The notes beneath the pieces are model-generated. The model was not told where the DNA came from, did not search any database, and saw only the letters and a list, made by a program, of their open reading frames with translations. Shown piece by piece: positions 27,166 to 35,484 of a stretch of 64,000 bases of DNA. Each line of letters opens with the position of its first letter. Position 1 is the stretch's first letter. The position numbers and the translations under genes are program-made. The DNA comes from Cryobacterium algoritolerans (GTDB lineage: Bacteria > Actinomycetota > Actinomycetes > Actinomycetales > Microbacteriaceae). The stretch is from the NCBI RefSeq assembly GCF_004402785.1, contig NZ_SOFP01000046.1, positions 1 to 64,000 of the forward strand, in the 5' to 3' direction.

Positions 27166-27652
27166 ACAACCTCGTGCGTTCGACGCCCGGTCATGGGGCT
27201 CAATGTCGGAACAGTCAAACGGGCACCGTGGCAATTCCGCACGGTCGGAACGTGGCACTTTCCGCATTCGCCTGCACAATTCATCCACCGACGTCGCCAC
27301 CTAGCTGCCGTCCCACCTGGGGGAAGCCTCTGCGGTCTGCCCCGAATTGGGCGATGCGGCATACCGATTCTCCGCATTAGTCTCGGGTTTCGGGCCTGTG
27401 GTTCACACGTTTAGTCGGGCACGGCGCCTCGGGTGAGAACCACTTCGAGTTCTTCGGCAGAGGCGCAGAGGTCGGCCTGTCCTGCCTGGATTGGGATGAC
27501 TTTGTGTCTTGAGATCCCAAGTATCCATAGGATCTCCTTAGAATTCTCCCAGCATTGTCAGTGTTGCGGATGCGAGTATCGGTCCGATCGGCGGGCGCTG
27601 GCTCGACGGCATGTTGTGCGTGCGCAAGCGCGAGGAAAGCTGGTGTGCGGTG
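27166..27652. other. Gap between integrase and multicopper oxidase
   Basis: There is no gene I can support in these roughly 490 bases. Several GGAAC/GTTCC-rich short repeats occur near 27205-27265. The first start candidates of the multicopper oxidase lie at its right end. Confidence 0.4.
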
Positions 27653-29170
27653 ATGGAGCTGTCACGACGTCGAGTGCTGATCGGGATGATCGGGATGATC
27701 GGCGTCCCTGTCGTGTTGTCTGGCTGCCAAGATGCGTCGGTCGCCTCAAATCCAGCATTGAGTCGGGTGAAGTCCCCGCCCCCATCGGCGTTCGATCGCC
27801 CTCTTCCAATCCCACCGCTGGCGCAAGCCTCGGTTACCGCCCTCGGTGTGCGCCAATTCTCCCTCACTGCGGCCCCAGGGACGACTCAGATCTTGCCTGG
27901 GGTCTCCACTCCGACGTGGGGCTATGACGGCTCGATTCTCGGGCCAACGATCCGTGCTCGTCGCGGGGAAACGGTGGCGGTCGAAGTGACCAACAAGCTG
28001 CCCGACGCGACGACGGTGCACTGGCATGGCGCACACGTCCCAGCGCAATATGACGGGGGGCCGCACCAACCGATCGAGCCAGGGATAGTCTAGACACCCA
28101 CATGGATGCTGGCGCAGCCTGCTGCCAGCTTGTGGTACCACCCCCATCCGCATGGTAAGACCGAAAAGCATGTGTATCGGGGGCTCGCCGGGCTCTTCAT
28201 TATCGACGATGACCAGTCCGATCGCCTCGACCTGCCCCGTGATTACGGGGTTGATGACTTTCCCCTCATCATCCAGGACAAACGCCTGCACAAGGACGGG
28301 ACGCTCGATGAGCGCAATGACGAGGAAGTCGGATTGATGGGGGACGTGATCGTCACCAATGGTATCTCGGGCGCATTCCTGTCGGTACCCCGTGGCCTGG
28401 TCAGATTGCGTGTTCTCAATGGGTCCACCGCACGAATGTACAACGTCGGGTTCGCCGACAATCGAACCTTTCACCTTGTCGCCAGCGACGGTGGTCTCCT
28501 CGAGAGTCCAGTGCCGGCCAGTCGGGTTGCCTTGAGTCCGGGAGAACGCGTTGAACTGGTGATCAACGTGCCTGATGCGCCCGTGATGCTGCGGTCCTAT
28601 CCTTTCGCTGACCATGCAGGCCTCAGGGGCAAAAATAGGGCCACGTTCGGCGTCGAGGACACCTTCAACATCCTTCAGCTCCGGCCCACAGGCACGCGCG
28701 GACAACTTCAACTCCTTCCGGCGGTTCTTGCATCACTTGACCGGCTCGACCCCGCTGCCGCGGTGGAACACCGCAAGTTCGCGTTGCGCTGGGTCGAGAT
28801 CAACGGCGCCCGGATGAAAATGAACAAAGTCAACTTCACGACCACGCTCAACGCCACGGAGATCTGGACGGTTCGAAACACCGACCACCGGCCCCACAAC
28901 TTCCACGTCCACGACGTGCAATTCCAGGTCGTAGACATCGACAAAGCGGCCCCGCCGGCCGAACTGTCGGGGTGGAAGGACACTATCTACATACGTCCAG
29001 GTAGCGCGGTGCGACTGATCCTGCGTTTCAACGACCACAGCGATCCATCATTCCCGTACATGTATCACTGCCACATGCTGATGCACGAAGATCACGGCAT
29101 GATGGGCCAGTTCCTCGTGCTCGGTCCCGGGCAAACCGCCGAACCCATACCGATGCCCCAGGGCCAGTAA
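27653..29170 (+). pseudogene. Multicopper oxidase interrupted by an in-frame TAG
   Basis: It would encode a CueO-like periplasmic or surface oxidase protecting from copper. A twin-arginine start (SRRRVLIG) leads to a lipobox-like LSGC. All copper motifs are present: HWHG, WYHPHPHG, HNFHVHD and YHCHMLMHEDHGMM. The frame is closed once by TAG at 28091-28093 (codon 147), in a place where the family normally has Trp (the context reads GIV-stop-TPTW). The frame stays open on both sides, so a single substitution explains the break. An ATG at 28106 could restart translation, but the product would lack the first copper ligands. Confidence 0.85.
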
Positions 29171-29276
29171 TTCAACGCGATGTCCCGGGGATGCTCGCGG
29201 GTCGGTTTGCCTGAGTCAGGCAAGCGTGTCCTGGTGGGAGCGGAAGACTCACGGTGGTGGGATCACGGTGCGTCTT

Positions 29277-31694
29277 TCAGGAGTTGAATCCTTTTCGGAG
29301 TTCCGCCGGTGCGGTCACGAGCAGCGCTAGTGCCATGGACACGATCAGGTCGGTGGGGGGAACCGAGGCGAAGTGCAGTGCGTCGCGCAGCGGCGGGAGA
29401 TAGATGGCGAGCAGCAGGAAGACGACTGCCGTAATCGCCCATAGGTTCATGATGCGGTTGGTGAACAGGCCGTGGTGCAGTATCCAGTCGCGGTCGCTGC
29501 GCGAGATGAAGGCCAGTGCAACGTGGCCGATCATCCAGGCGGCGAACGCGCATGCCTGCACTTGCGCGGGGGCCAGTCCGCGCCAGTTGGCCCACGCGTA
29601 GGCGGCCATGACTGCAGCGAACAGCAGCCCGCCCTTGAACAGGATGGTTCGCAAAGCGGCACCGTCGATGAGCGCGCCGCGGGCGCGGCGCGGTTGGCGC
29701 CGGGCAATGTCGGCTTCTGCGGGTTCAGCGACAAAACCGGCGGAGGCGGCGAGGTCCATGAACAATTCCAGCACGATGATCTGGATTGGCGAGAATGGCA
29801 GGGGTAGCCCGACCAGTACCGGCAGTAGGAAGATCGCGATCAGACCGACTTTGACCGCGAGGTAGTAGTTGACTCCCTTGCGCAGGTTGTCGAAAAAGTG
29901 TCGCCCCTCGAACACGCCGTGCGCCAGTGTGGCGTAGTTGTCATCGGCCAGAACCGCTTGCGCCGCTTCCTTCGCCACGTCGGTACCTCTGATGCCCATG
30001 GCGATTCCGACATCGGCGGCCTTGAGCGCCAGCGCGTCGTTGACGCCGTCTCCGGTTACCGCCACCACCTCGCCGTTTTTCTGTAGGGCCTGCACCAGCC
30101 GGTATTTGTGCTGGGGGGTGGCGCGTGCGAAAACGGAAACGTCCTGCACGACCTGGGCGAGCTTCGCATCGTCCAATTGATCCAGTTCCTCACCGGTGAG
30201 GACCCGATCGGCCGGGATGCCCACTTCGCGGGCGATGGCTGCGGCGGTGGCCGGGTGATCGCCGGTGACCATCAGGGTGCGGATGCCCGCGCCCGCGACT
30301 TGCGCGAGAGTGGCGTGCACTCCGGGTCGCGGCGGGTCGGCCAAGGCCACGAGGCCGGCGATGTCGAGGTCGTGTTCCAGTTCCTCCAACGGAATCTCGG
30401 CTGATTGCGCGTTGATCGTGCGCGTGGCCGCGGCGACGACCCGCCGTCCTTGGGCTGTTTCTTCGGCAAGTTGTGCGCGAAGCGTCGCCGGCACTTCACG
30501 GCAGTGATCGAAAATTTCCTCCGGCGCCCCGGTCAGGTGAAGGCGCAACGACCCGTCCTGGTGTCGCCACAGCACCGCTTTGCTGCGTCGGCCGGCGCCG
30601 GGGTGGCGCAGCTGGACGATCTTGCCGTCTGGCGTCGCTACGCCCAGAGTATGGGCGCGCTCTGACACGGCTTGCTCCAACGGGTCCGGAACTTCCGGCG
30701 AGACTGTGCCCACTGCGGCTTCAAGAACGGTGTGTTCCTGTTCTGGCGGCCACACGCTCGCCACTTGCATGCGGCTCTCGGTCAAGGTGCCGGTCTTGTC
30801 CGTGAGGATGACCGTGGCGTCGCCCAGAGTCTCGGCCGCACGCAGGCGCTTGACCAGGAAGTTCTGTCGCGACAGCCGGTAGGCGCCGAGCCCCAGGACC
30901 ATGGTGATGATGATGGGCAGTTCCTCGGGAATAGTGGCGAAGGCGAGCGAGAGCCCGGTGAGGATCATCTGCTTCACGTCACCACCGCGCGCGATTCCGA
31001 TCAGCGGAATGACAATAGAGAAGGACACCGCGACCCACACCAGCTTCTTCGCGAGCGATTTCATCGCCAGTTGGAGTGGCGTCTTCGGTGGCTTCACGCT
31101 ACCCAGCTGGGCAGCCAGCTGACCCAGGCGGGTGGCGCCGCCCGTAGCGGTAACTTCTCCCTCGCCTTCGCCCGCCACGACCACCGTGCCGGCATAGACG
31201 ACATCGCCTACGGACTTCTCCGCCGGCAGTGATTCGCCGGTGAGGGTCGACTCGTCCACGCTGAAGTTGATGGTGTCGGTAAGCGTGGCATCGGCTGCGA
31301 CTCGGACGCCAGGTGACAGGATCAGCAGATCGCCCGGCACAACCATTTCGGTGTCCGTCGTGATGACCTGACCAGAACGGCGTACCCGCGCCTTCGGTGA
31401 GGAGAGACGTTCGAGGGCGCCGATGGCGCGTTTGGCACGGAACTCATTCACGACTTCCGCCGTCACCAGCAGCAGGATGACGACGAAGATGGTGGTGGCA
31501 TCCCCGAGCCCACCCCAGACGCTGTAGAGCACGCCCACCCCCAGCAACAGCAGGATCATCGGCTCCCTAATTTCCTCCGCAGCGATTGCCCAAAAGCGCA
31601 CCGGGGCAGGCGTGAACAGCCGATTCGGCCCGAGACGAGCCAGACGTGCGGCGGCTTCTACACCCGTGAGGCCAGGGTGGACGGATGTTTTCAC
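29277..31694 (-). CDS. P-type cation-transporting ATPase (P2-like)
   Basis: This 805-residue ion pump has an N-terminal cation-ATPase domain, TGES in the actuator domain, PEELP in membrane segment 4, the phosphorylation motif DKTGT, and a hinge TGDGVNDA. The C-terminal half adds more membrane helices. No heavy-metal Cys motif is present in the membrane. The overall pattern is nearer to calcium or other hard-cation pumps than to P1B metal pumps. The start is GTG. It lies convergent with the broken multicopper oxidase. The ion is not certain. Confidence 0.85.
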   Translation of the reverse strand: MKTSVHPGLTGVEAAARLARLGPNRLFTPAPVRFWAIAAEEIREPMILLLLGVGVLYSVWGGLGDATTIFVVILLLVTAEVVNEFRAKRAIGALERLSSPKARVRRSGQVITTDTEMVVPGDLLILSPGVRVAADATLTDTINFSVDESTLTGESLPAEKSVGDVVYAGTVVVAGEGEGEVTATGGATRLGQLAAQLGSVKPPKTPLQLAMKSLAKKLVWVAVSFSIVIPLIGIARGGDVKQMILTGLSLAFATIPEELPIIITMVLGLGAYRLSRQNFLVKRLRAAETLGDATVILTDKTGTLTESRMQVASVWPPEQEHTVLEAAVGTVSPEVPDPLEQAVSERAHTLGVATPDGKIVQLRHPGAGRRSKAVLWRHQDGSLRLHLTGAPEEIFDHCREVPATLRAQLAEETAQGRRVVAAATRTINAQSAEIPLEELEHDLDIAGLVALADPPRPGVHATLAQVAGAGIRTLMVTGDHPATAAAIAREVGIPADRVLTGEELDQLDDAKLAQVVQDVSVFARATPQHKYRLVQALQKNGEVVAVTGDGVNDALALKAADVGIAMGIRGTDVAKEAAQAVLADDNYATLAHGVFEGRHFFDNLRKGVNYYLAVKVGLIAIFLLPVLVGLPLPFSPIQIIVLELFMDLAASAGFVAEPAEADIARRQPRRARGALIDGAALRTILFKGGLLFAAVMAAYAWANWRGLAPAQVQACAFAAWMIGHVALAFISRSDRDWILHHGLFTNRIMNLWAITAVVFLLLAIYLPPLRDALHFASVPPTDLIVSMALALLVTAPAELRKGFNS

Positions 31695-31931
31695 TGGAAC
31701 TACCTTCTAATCGGTACCGCACTACTCGCGTTCCGAAAACGACGAACGAGTTCAGATTCACGAGTACGGTCATGTCGTTCGCCACAGCCACCGAGCGAAG
31801 CTTTCTTGACCCTGTATTTCCATGCTAGATCGTTTCGATATGCCCGATTGCGCAGTCGGAGTGGCCGGTACACCGGAGCAATCTGTCACGGCGCATCCTC
31901 GATGAGCGAACCGCGTTTTGTCCATGTTTGG

Positions 31932-32819
31932 TTACGGGTAGAACACTTCTAAGACCGTCACGCACGCTTTGAGTGCGTCCAGGAGTGCTGCACCGCCAAC
32001 GATGACTGCGATGGCCACGGGTATGACCGTTGCCCAGCGGCTTGTCGGGGGTTCAACGGCGAGGGCTGCGAGGCGTTCCCGAACATGGTCGGAGGTGTAG
32101 GCCATCACGGAAGGGGGCGTCCTGGTTGCGGCCAGAGCGGCTCTGGCGAGGGACCGCGCCGTGACGGGCCGGCCTGCCTCTTCCGCCGCACGCTCATCAG
32201 CCCAGCGTTCGGTTTGCAGCTTAATTTCGCGACGGATCGTGCCGAGAAGAGGGTTGATTGCGACAGCGATGACCGCGATCACCTGGTAGAGGTGGTGACG
32301 ATTGGTCAGGTGTGCTTGTTCGTGCGCGAGAAGCGCCTGGCGTTCAGGACCCGTCAAGGTCTCTAACATTGCGGTCGACACGATCACGGTGCCAGCGCCA
32401 ATGGGAACCGCAAAAGCGTAGGGGCGGCTATCGACGAGGACCATCAGCCCATCCTCGGACTCGTTGACCACCTCCTGCAATTCCCGGAGGGTCTGCCATT
32501 CGTGGACGACAGCGAATACGGTCCGAACCGCGAGGAGCACCAGCATGACGAGTGCGACGGCCCCGATCGGCCAGGGAACGCCATCTCGTCCGCCCACGAG
32601 TTGCTCCCGGTCGGCACCAACCCCCAAAAAAGGCAACATCTTCACGCTGCCGCCGACCGCCAACAAGGCCAGTGTCCCGACCGTAGCTACTGCGCTCAGC
32701 AGGGCAAGCGCACAGAGCAACCTCGTCGCCGCTGATGGAGTCAGGTGTCGAGAAACAACCGGCCCAGCCATGGCAAGGAGACAGGCGACGACGAGAGGCA
32801 AATAGAGACTGTAGATCAT
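31932..32819 (-). CDS. M56 (BlaR1-like) membrane metallopeptidase without sensor domain
   Basis: This 295-residue membrane protease has about four helices and the zinc motif HEQAH near residues 166-170 (LLAHEQAHLTNRHHLYQV). In BlaR1/MecR1 such a protease cleaves the BlaI repressor when the outer sensor binds a beta-lactam. Here the protein ends soon after the last helix, so the penicillin-binding sensor is absent, as in many actinobacterial versions. The start overlaps the BlaI-like stop by four bases. The signal it senses is unknown. Confidence 0.87.
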   Translation of the reverse strand: MIYSLYLPLVVACLLAMAGPVVSRHLTPSAATRLLCALALLSAVATVGTLALLAVGGSVKMLPFLGVGADREQLVGGRDGVPWPIGAVALVMLVLLAVRTVFAVVHEWQTLRELQEVVNESEDGLMVLVDSRPYAFAVPIGAGTVIVSTAMLETLTGPERQALLAHEQAHLTNRHHLYQVIAVIAVAINPLLGTIRREIKLQTERWADERAAEEAGRPVTARSLARAALAATRTPPSVMAYTSDHVRERLAALAVEPPTSRWATVIPVAIAVIVGGAALLDALKACVTVLEVFYP

Positions 32820-33190
32820 GAAGCGCTGCCCTGGCGCGAGTCATCCAACAGCCCCCGGAGCAAAGCCTCGTCAGCGGGCGCGATCGCGTCCAGGAAGCCT
32901 TGAAGAACTGCGGACCGGTCCGCGCCTCGCGCCAGCACGCTCGCCATCCGTTGGGCAGCGACATCGGATCCGTCCGGCACGGGCCGGTAGGTGAAGGCGC
33001 GGCCGGCCTTCTCGCGTGCGACGCGCCCTTTCGCCCTCAGCCGCGTCAACACCGTCAACACGGTCTTGTACGACAGTTCCGGGGCGCCGAGCTGAGCATG
33101 TACCTCGGCGCCAGATAGCGGTGTGGTGCTCAACCACAGTGTGCTCAGCACCTGAGCCTCTAGGGTGCCCCGCTCCCGTCGTACATTCAC
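32816..33190 (-). CDS. BlaI/MecI-family repressor
   Basis: This 124-residue winged-helix dimer represses genes until cleaved by its M56 partner. The pattern GTLEAQVLSTLW at the N-terminus and SYKTVLTVLTRLRAKGRVAREKAGRAFTY in the DNA-binding wing are clear BlaI landmarks. The GTG at 33190 is preceded by AGGAGAG, so I prefer it over the longer frame. Two matching inverted repeats lie just upstream, between this gene and a divergent seven-gene operon. Confidence 0.9.
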   Translation of the reverse strand: MNVRRERGTLEAQVLSTLWLSTTPLSGAEVHAQLGAPELSYKTVLTVLTRLRAKGRVAREKAGRAFTYRPVPDGSDVAAQRMASVLARGADRSAVLQGFLDAIAPADEALLRGLLDDSRQGSAS

Positions 33191-33234
33191 GATGGTTCTC
33201 TCCTGTCCCGTCCCGCGGCAGACCGCCATAGAAG

Positions 33235-33251
33235 TCTTACGTCATGTAAGA
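33235..33251. promoter_or_regulatory. BlaI-type operator 1
   Basis: TCTTAC-GTCAT-GTAAGA is a six-base inverted repeat with a five-base spacer, in the gap between the divergent BlaI-like gene and the redox/cell-wall operon. An almost identical site lies 23 bases further on, as expected for a cooperative repressor. Confidence 0.75.
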
Positions 33252-33257
33252 TCTCAT

Positions 33258-33274
33258 TCTTACGACAAGTAAGA
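33258..33274. promoter_or_regulatory. BlaI-type operator 2
   Basis: TCTTAC-GACAA-GTAAGA repeats the same arms as operator 1 with a different spacer. The centre-to-centre distance is 23 bases. The pair probably controls both directions: blaI-M56 to the left and the seven-gene operon to the right. Confidence 0.75.
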
Positions 33275-33318
33275 CCTGCCGTTTGCCAGTCTACTCAACC
33301 CCAATCACAGGAGACAAT

Positions 33319-33960
33319 GTGCCCTTTGCGCTCTTCCCAGGAACACAATCGGTGACGTCGATACCTTCGTTGCTCGCACAGGCGAGCGTCGCCTACACCC
33401 CCTTCGATCAGGGCATCCGGCATATCGCCACTCTCGCTGGCTATTTGTCCTACGGCTTGATGGCATTGGCGATTGTCTTCGGCATTTTGACCACCACGGG
33501 GTGGGCCAGGCGTCTCGTCAGCCGAAGTGCGATGTCTTCGGCCCATATCGTGCTGGCGGTCACCGCGTTGACGTTCGGCACCCTCCACGGACTCTCGTAC
33601 ATCTTCCAGACCGGCCAGAACTTTCGCCTCATCAATGCGATTGTGCCCTTCGTGGCTGGCGGGTCGCTCAGCGTCGGACTTGGCATCATCGGTCTGGACT
33701 TGGGGCTCGCCGTCGCGTTATCGATCGTGGTCCAACGACGCCTCGGCTACCACCGCTGGCACATTGTCCACTACTTCGCCTACGGCGCCTTTGCACTCTC
33801 ACTCATTCACACATTCACGGCGTCCCCGGAAGTCCAGTCCCTCCGCCTTCTCGGAGTCGGCGTCATCGGCGCAGCGGCCGCATGCCTTCTGGTTTACATC
33901 CTTCGCATCCTGCCCGCAACCACAGCGGTTGGCCTACGAATTGCACCGGGAGAAAAATGA
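33319..33960 (+). CDS. Haem-b membrane protein of ferric-reductase type
   Basis: This 213-residue protein has about six membrane helices. Two histidine pairs have the spacing of a trans-membrane di-haem b protein: HIVLAVTALTFGTLH in one helix and HIVHYFAYGAFALSLIH in a later one. It resembles the ferric-reductase-like transmembrane domain and lacks its own FAD/NAD domain, which may be supplied by the reductase two genes on. The GTG at 33319 follows AGGAGA. It is the first gene of the operon facing the BlaI operators. Confidence 0.75.
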   Translation: MPFALFPGTQSVTSIPSLLAQASVAYTPFDQGIRHIATLAGYLSYGLMALAIVFGILTTTGWARRLVSRSAMSSAHIVLAVTALTFGTLHGLSYIFQTGQNFRLINAIVPFVAGGSLSVGLGIIGLDLGLAVALSIVVQRRLGYHRWHIVHYFAYGAFALSLIHTFTASPEVQSLRLLGVGVIGAAAACLLVYILRILPATTAVGLRIAPGEK

Positions 33961-34202
33961 ACACCTCCACGGAAACCTCAAACGCTCGACAGGAAACAGC
34001 GCTCGTCAGCGTCAGCGTTGACAACCGCCACTGTCACCTCTACGGGATTTGCGAACAAGAAGCGCCCGAGGTCTTCGCACTTGGAGTCGACGGGCGGCTC
34101 CGGTACTCCACACACCCCGCGGCCCCGGAGGCCGAGGCAACTCGACAGGCAGCGAGACTCTGCCCCATGCAAGCGATCACACTGGCGGGGTCTGTCACAT
34201 GA
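33957..34202 (+). CDS. 3Fe-4S type ferredoxin
   Basis: This 81-residue ferredoxin is like those serving actinobacterial P450s. The cluster cysteines are visible in HCHLYGICEQEAPEVF (C-x5-C) and RLCPMQAI. It has only three cluster-type cysteines, which points to a 3Fe-4S cluster. It overlaps the haem protein stop (ATGA) and the reductase start, so all three are coupled. Confidence 0.88.
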   Translation: MNTSTETSNARQETALVSVSVDNRHCHLYGICEQEAPEVFALGVDGRLRYSTHPAAPEAEATRQAARLCPMQAITLAGSVT

Positions 34203-35446
34203 GCGCACGGATGGAACGAATCGTCGTCGTCGGGGCAGGCCTTGCCGCCCTGTCCGCGGCGGAGCGCCTCCGGGAGCGAGGATTTTCTGGCGACATTGTG
34301 ATCATCGGAGACGAAACCCACCGACCCTACAACCGAACCCCTCTCTCCAAGGGCCTCCTCACCGGCCAGGTCAGCACGCGTGAACTTCCACTGCGCAGCT
34401 ACACGCCCCTGAACGTGCAGTGGAAATTGGGCAACAGAGTTACCGGCTTGGACATTGCTCGCCGCATGCTTCGAACGGAACAGGGGGCGGATATCGGCTT
34501 TGACGGGCTGATCATCGCCACCGGAGTGCGAGCCAGGCATTTGCCCGGAGCGCCGATGGATGCCCCCCATGTGTGGACGCTTCGCACTCTCGACGACGCG
34601 CGGGCGATCGACCGGGCGATGACGCATGCCCGCCGCATCGCCGTCGTCGGTGGGGGCTTTCTGGGCTGTGAAATCGCCTCAACTGCCCGCGAACGTGGAA
34701 TTGCCGTGACCCTCATCGATCGGAGCCCAACGGTGCTGCATCGATCCCTCGGCGCCCCCATTGGAGCAGTCATTGGCGAAATGCACCGAGCAGCGGGCGT
34801 GCGACTTCACCTCGGAGTCGGAGTCAGCGGCTGGGCCGAAACCCGTCGCGGCGCAGGACTCACACTCGACGACAACGAAAAAATTGACGCCGATCTTGTC
34901 GTTATCGGTGTCGGAACTGACCCCAACACGGAATGGCTACACAATTCAGGACTCGACATCACTAACGGAGTCCTCTGCGATGAGACCGGACATGCCCTCA
35001 CCCATGCTGGGACCAGAGTTGAAGGGATCGTGGCAGCAGGCGACGTCGCCCGCTGGCCCAACCAACGTTTCGATAGCATCCCACGACGGGTGGAACACTG
35101 GATCAACGCCGTCGAAATGGGGCAGGCAGCAGCAGACTCCCTTCTTGCCGGGCCCGCAGCGAGCCCGTTCTGCCCCACGCCACGGTTTTGGTCCCACCAA
35201 CACGGGACACGAATCCAAGCTTCCGGCCAGCTAGCCCTCGGCACCTCGATGACCCTTCTGGACGGTAATTTTCAGGACCGACGATTCATCGCAGGATTCA
35301 CCCGGCCCAGCGACACAGGACCAACCCTTGTTGGCGTTGTTGCCGTCAACATGCCGCGCAGCCTGCTGCGCTGGCACGAAAGTATCGGACGCCCCGCAAA
35401 CGAGCGCCCCTCCCGCGCGCGCCCAGTCACCGTCCTTCAAAACTAG
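34199..35446 (+). CDS. NAD(P)H:ferredoxin reductase (FAD-dependent)
   Basis: This 415-residue flavoprotein of the ferredoxin/rubredoxin reductase family has an FAD-binding GxGxxA (VVVGAGLAALSAAE) at the N-terminus and NAD-binding GGGFLGCEIAST near residue 155. The conserved GDVARWPNQRF lies in the C-terminal third. It should pass electrons from NAD(P)H to the ferredoxin gene just upstream. A reductase-type C-terminal domain follows. It starts in overlap with the ferredoxin gene. Confidence 0.9.
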   Translation: MSARMERIVVVGAGLAALSAAERLRERGFSGDIVIIGDETHRPYNRTPLSKGLLTGQVSTRELPLRSYTPLNVQWKLGNRVTGLDIARRMLRTEQGADIGFDGLIIATGVRARHLPGAPMDAPHVWTLRTLDDARAIDRAMTHARRIAVVGGGFLGCEIASTARERGIAVTLIDRSPTVLHRSLGAPIGAVIGEMHRAAGVRLHLGVGVSGWAETRRGAGLTLDDNEKIDADLVVIGVGTDPNTEWLHNSGLDITNGVLCDETGHALTHAGTRVEGIVAAGDVARWPNQRFDSIPRRVEHWINAVEMGQAAADSLLAGPAASPFCPTPRFWSHQHGTRIQASGQLALGTSMTLLDGNFQDRRFIAGFTRPSDTGPTLVGVVAVNMPRSLLRWHESIGRPANERPSRARPVTVLQN

Positions 35447-35484
35447 AACGTCAAACCAGACACCTCCGAGCCGAAGGAGACACC

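Noticed and set aside
28091-28093. Recoding of TAG as pyrrolysine or selenocysteine in the multicopper oxidase
   Set aside because: Selenocysteine uses TGA, pyrrolysine is confined to other groups, and the family has Trp here; a nonsense mutation is simpler.
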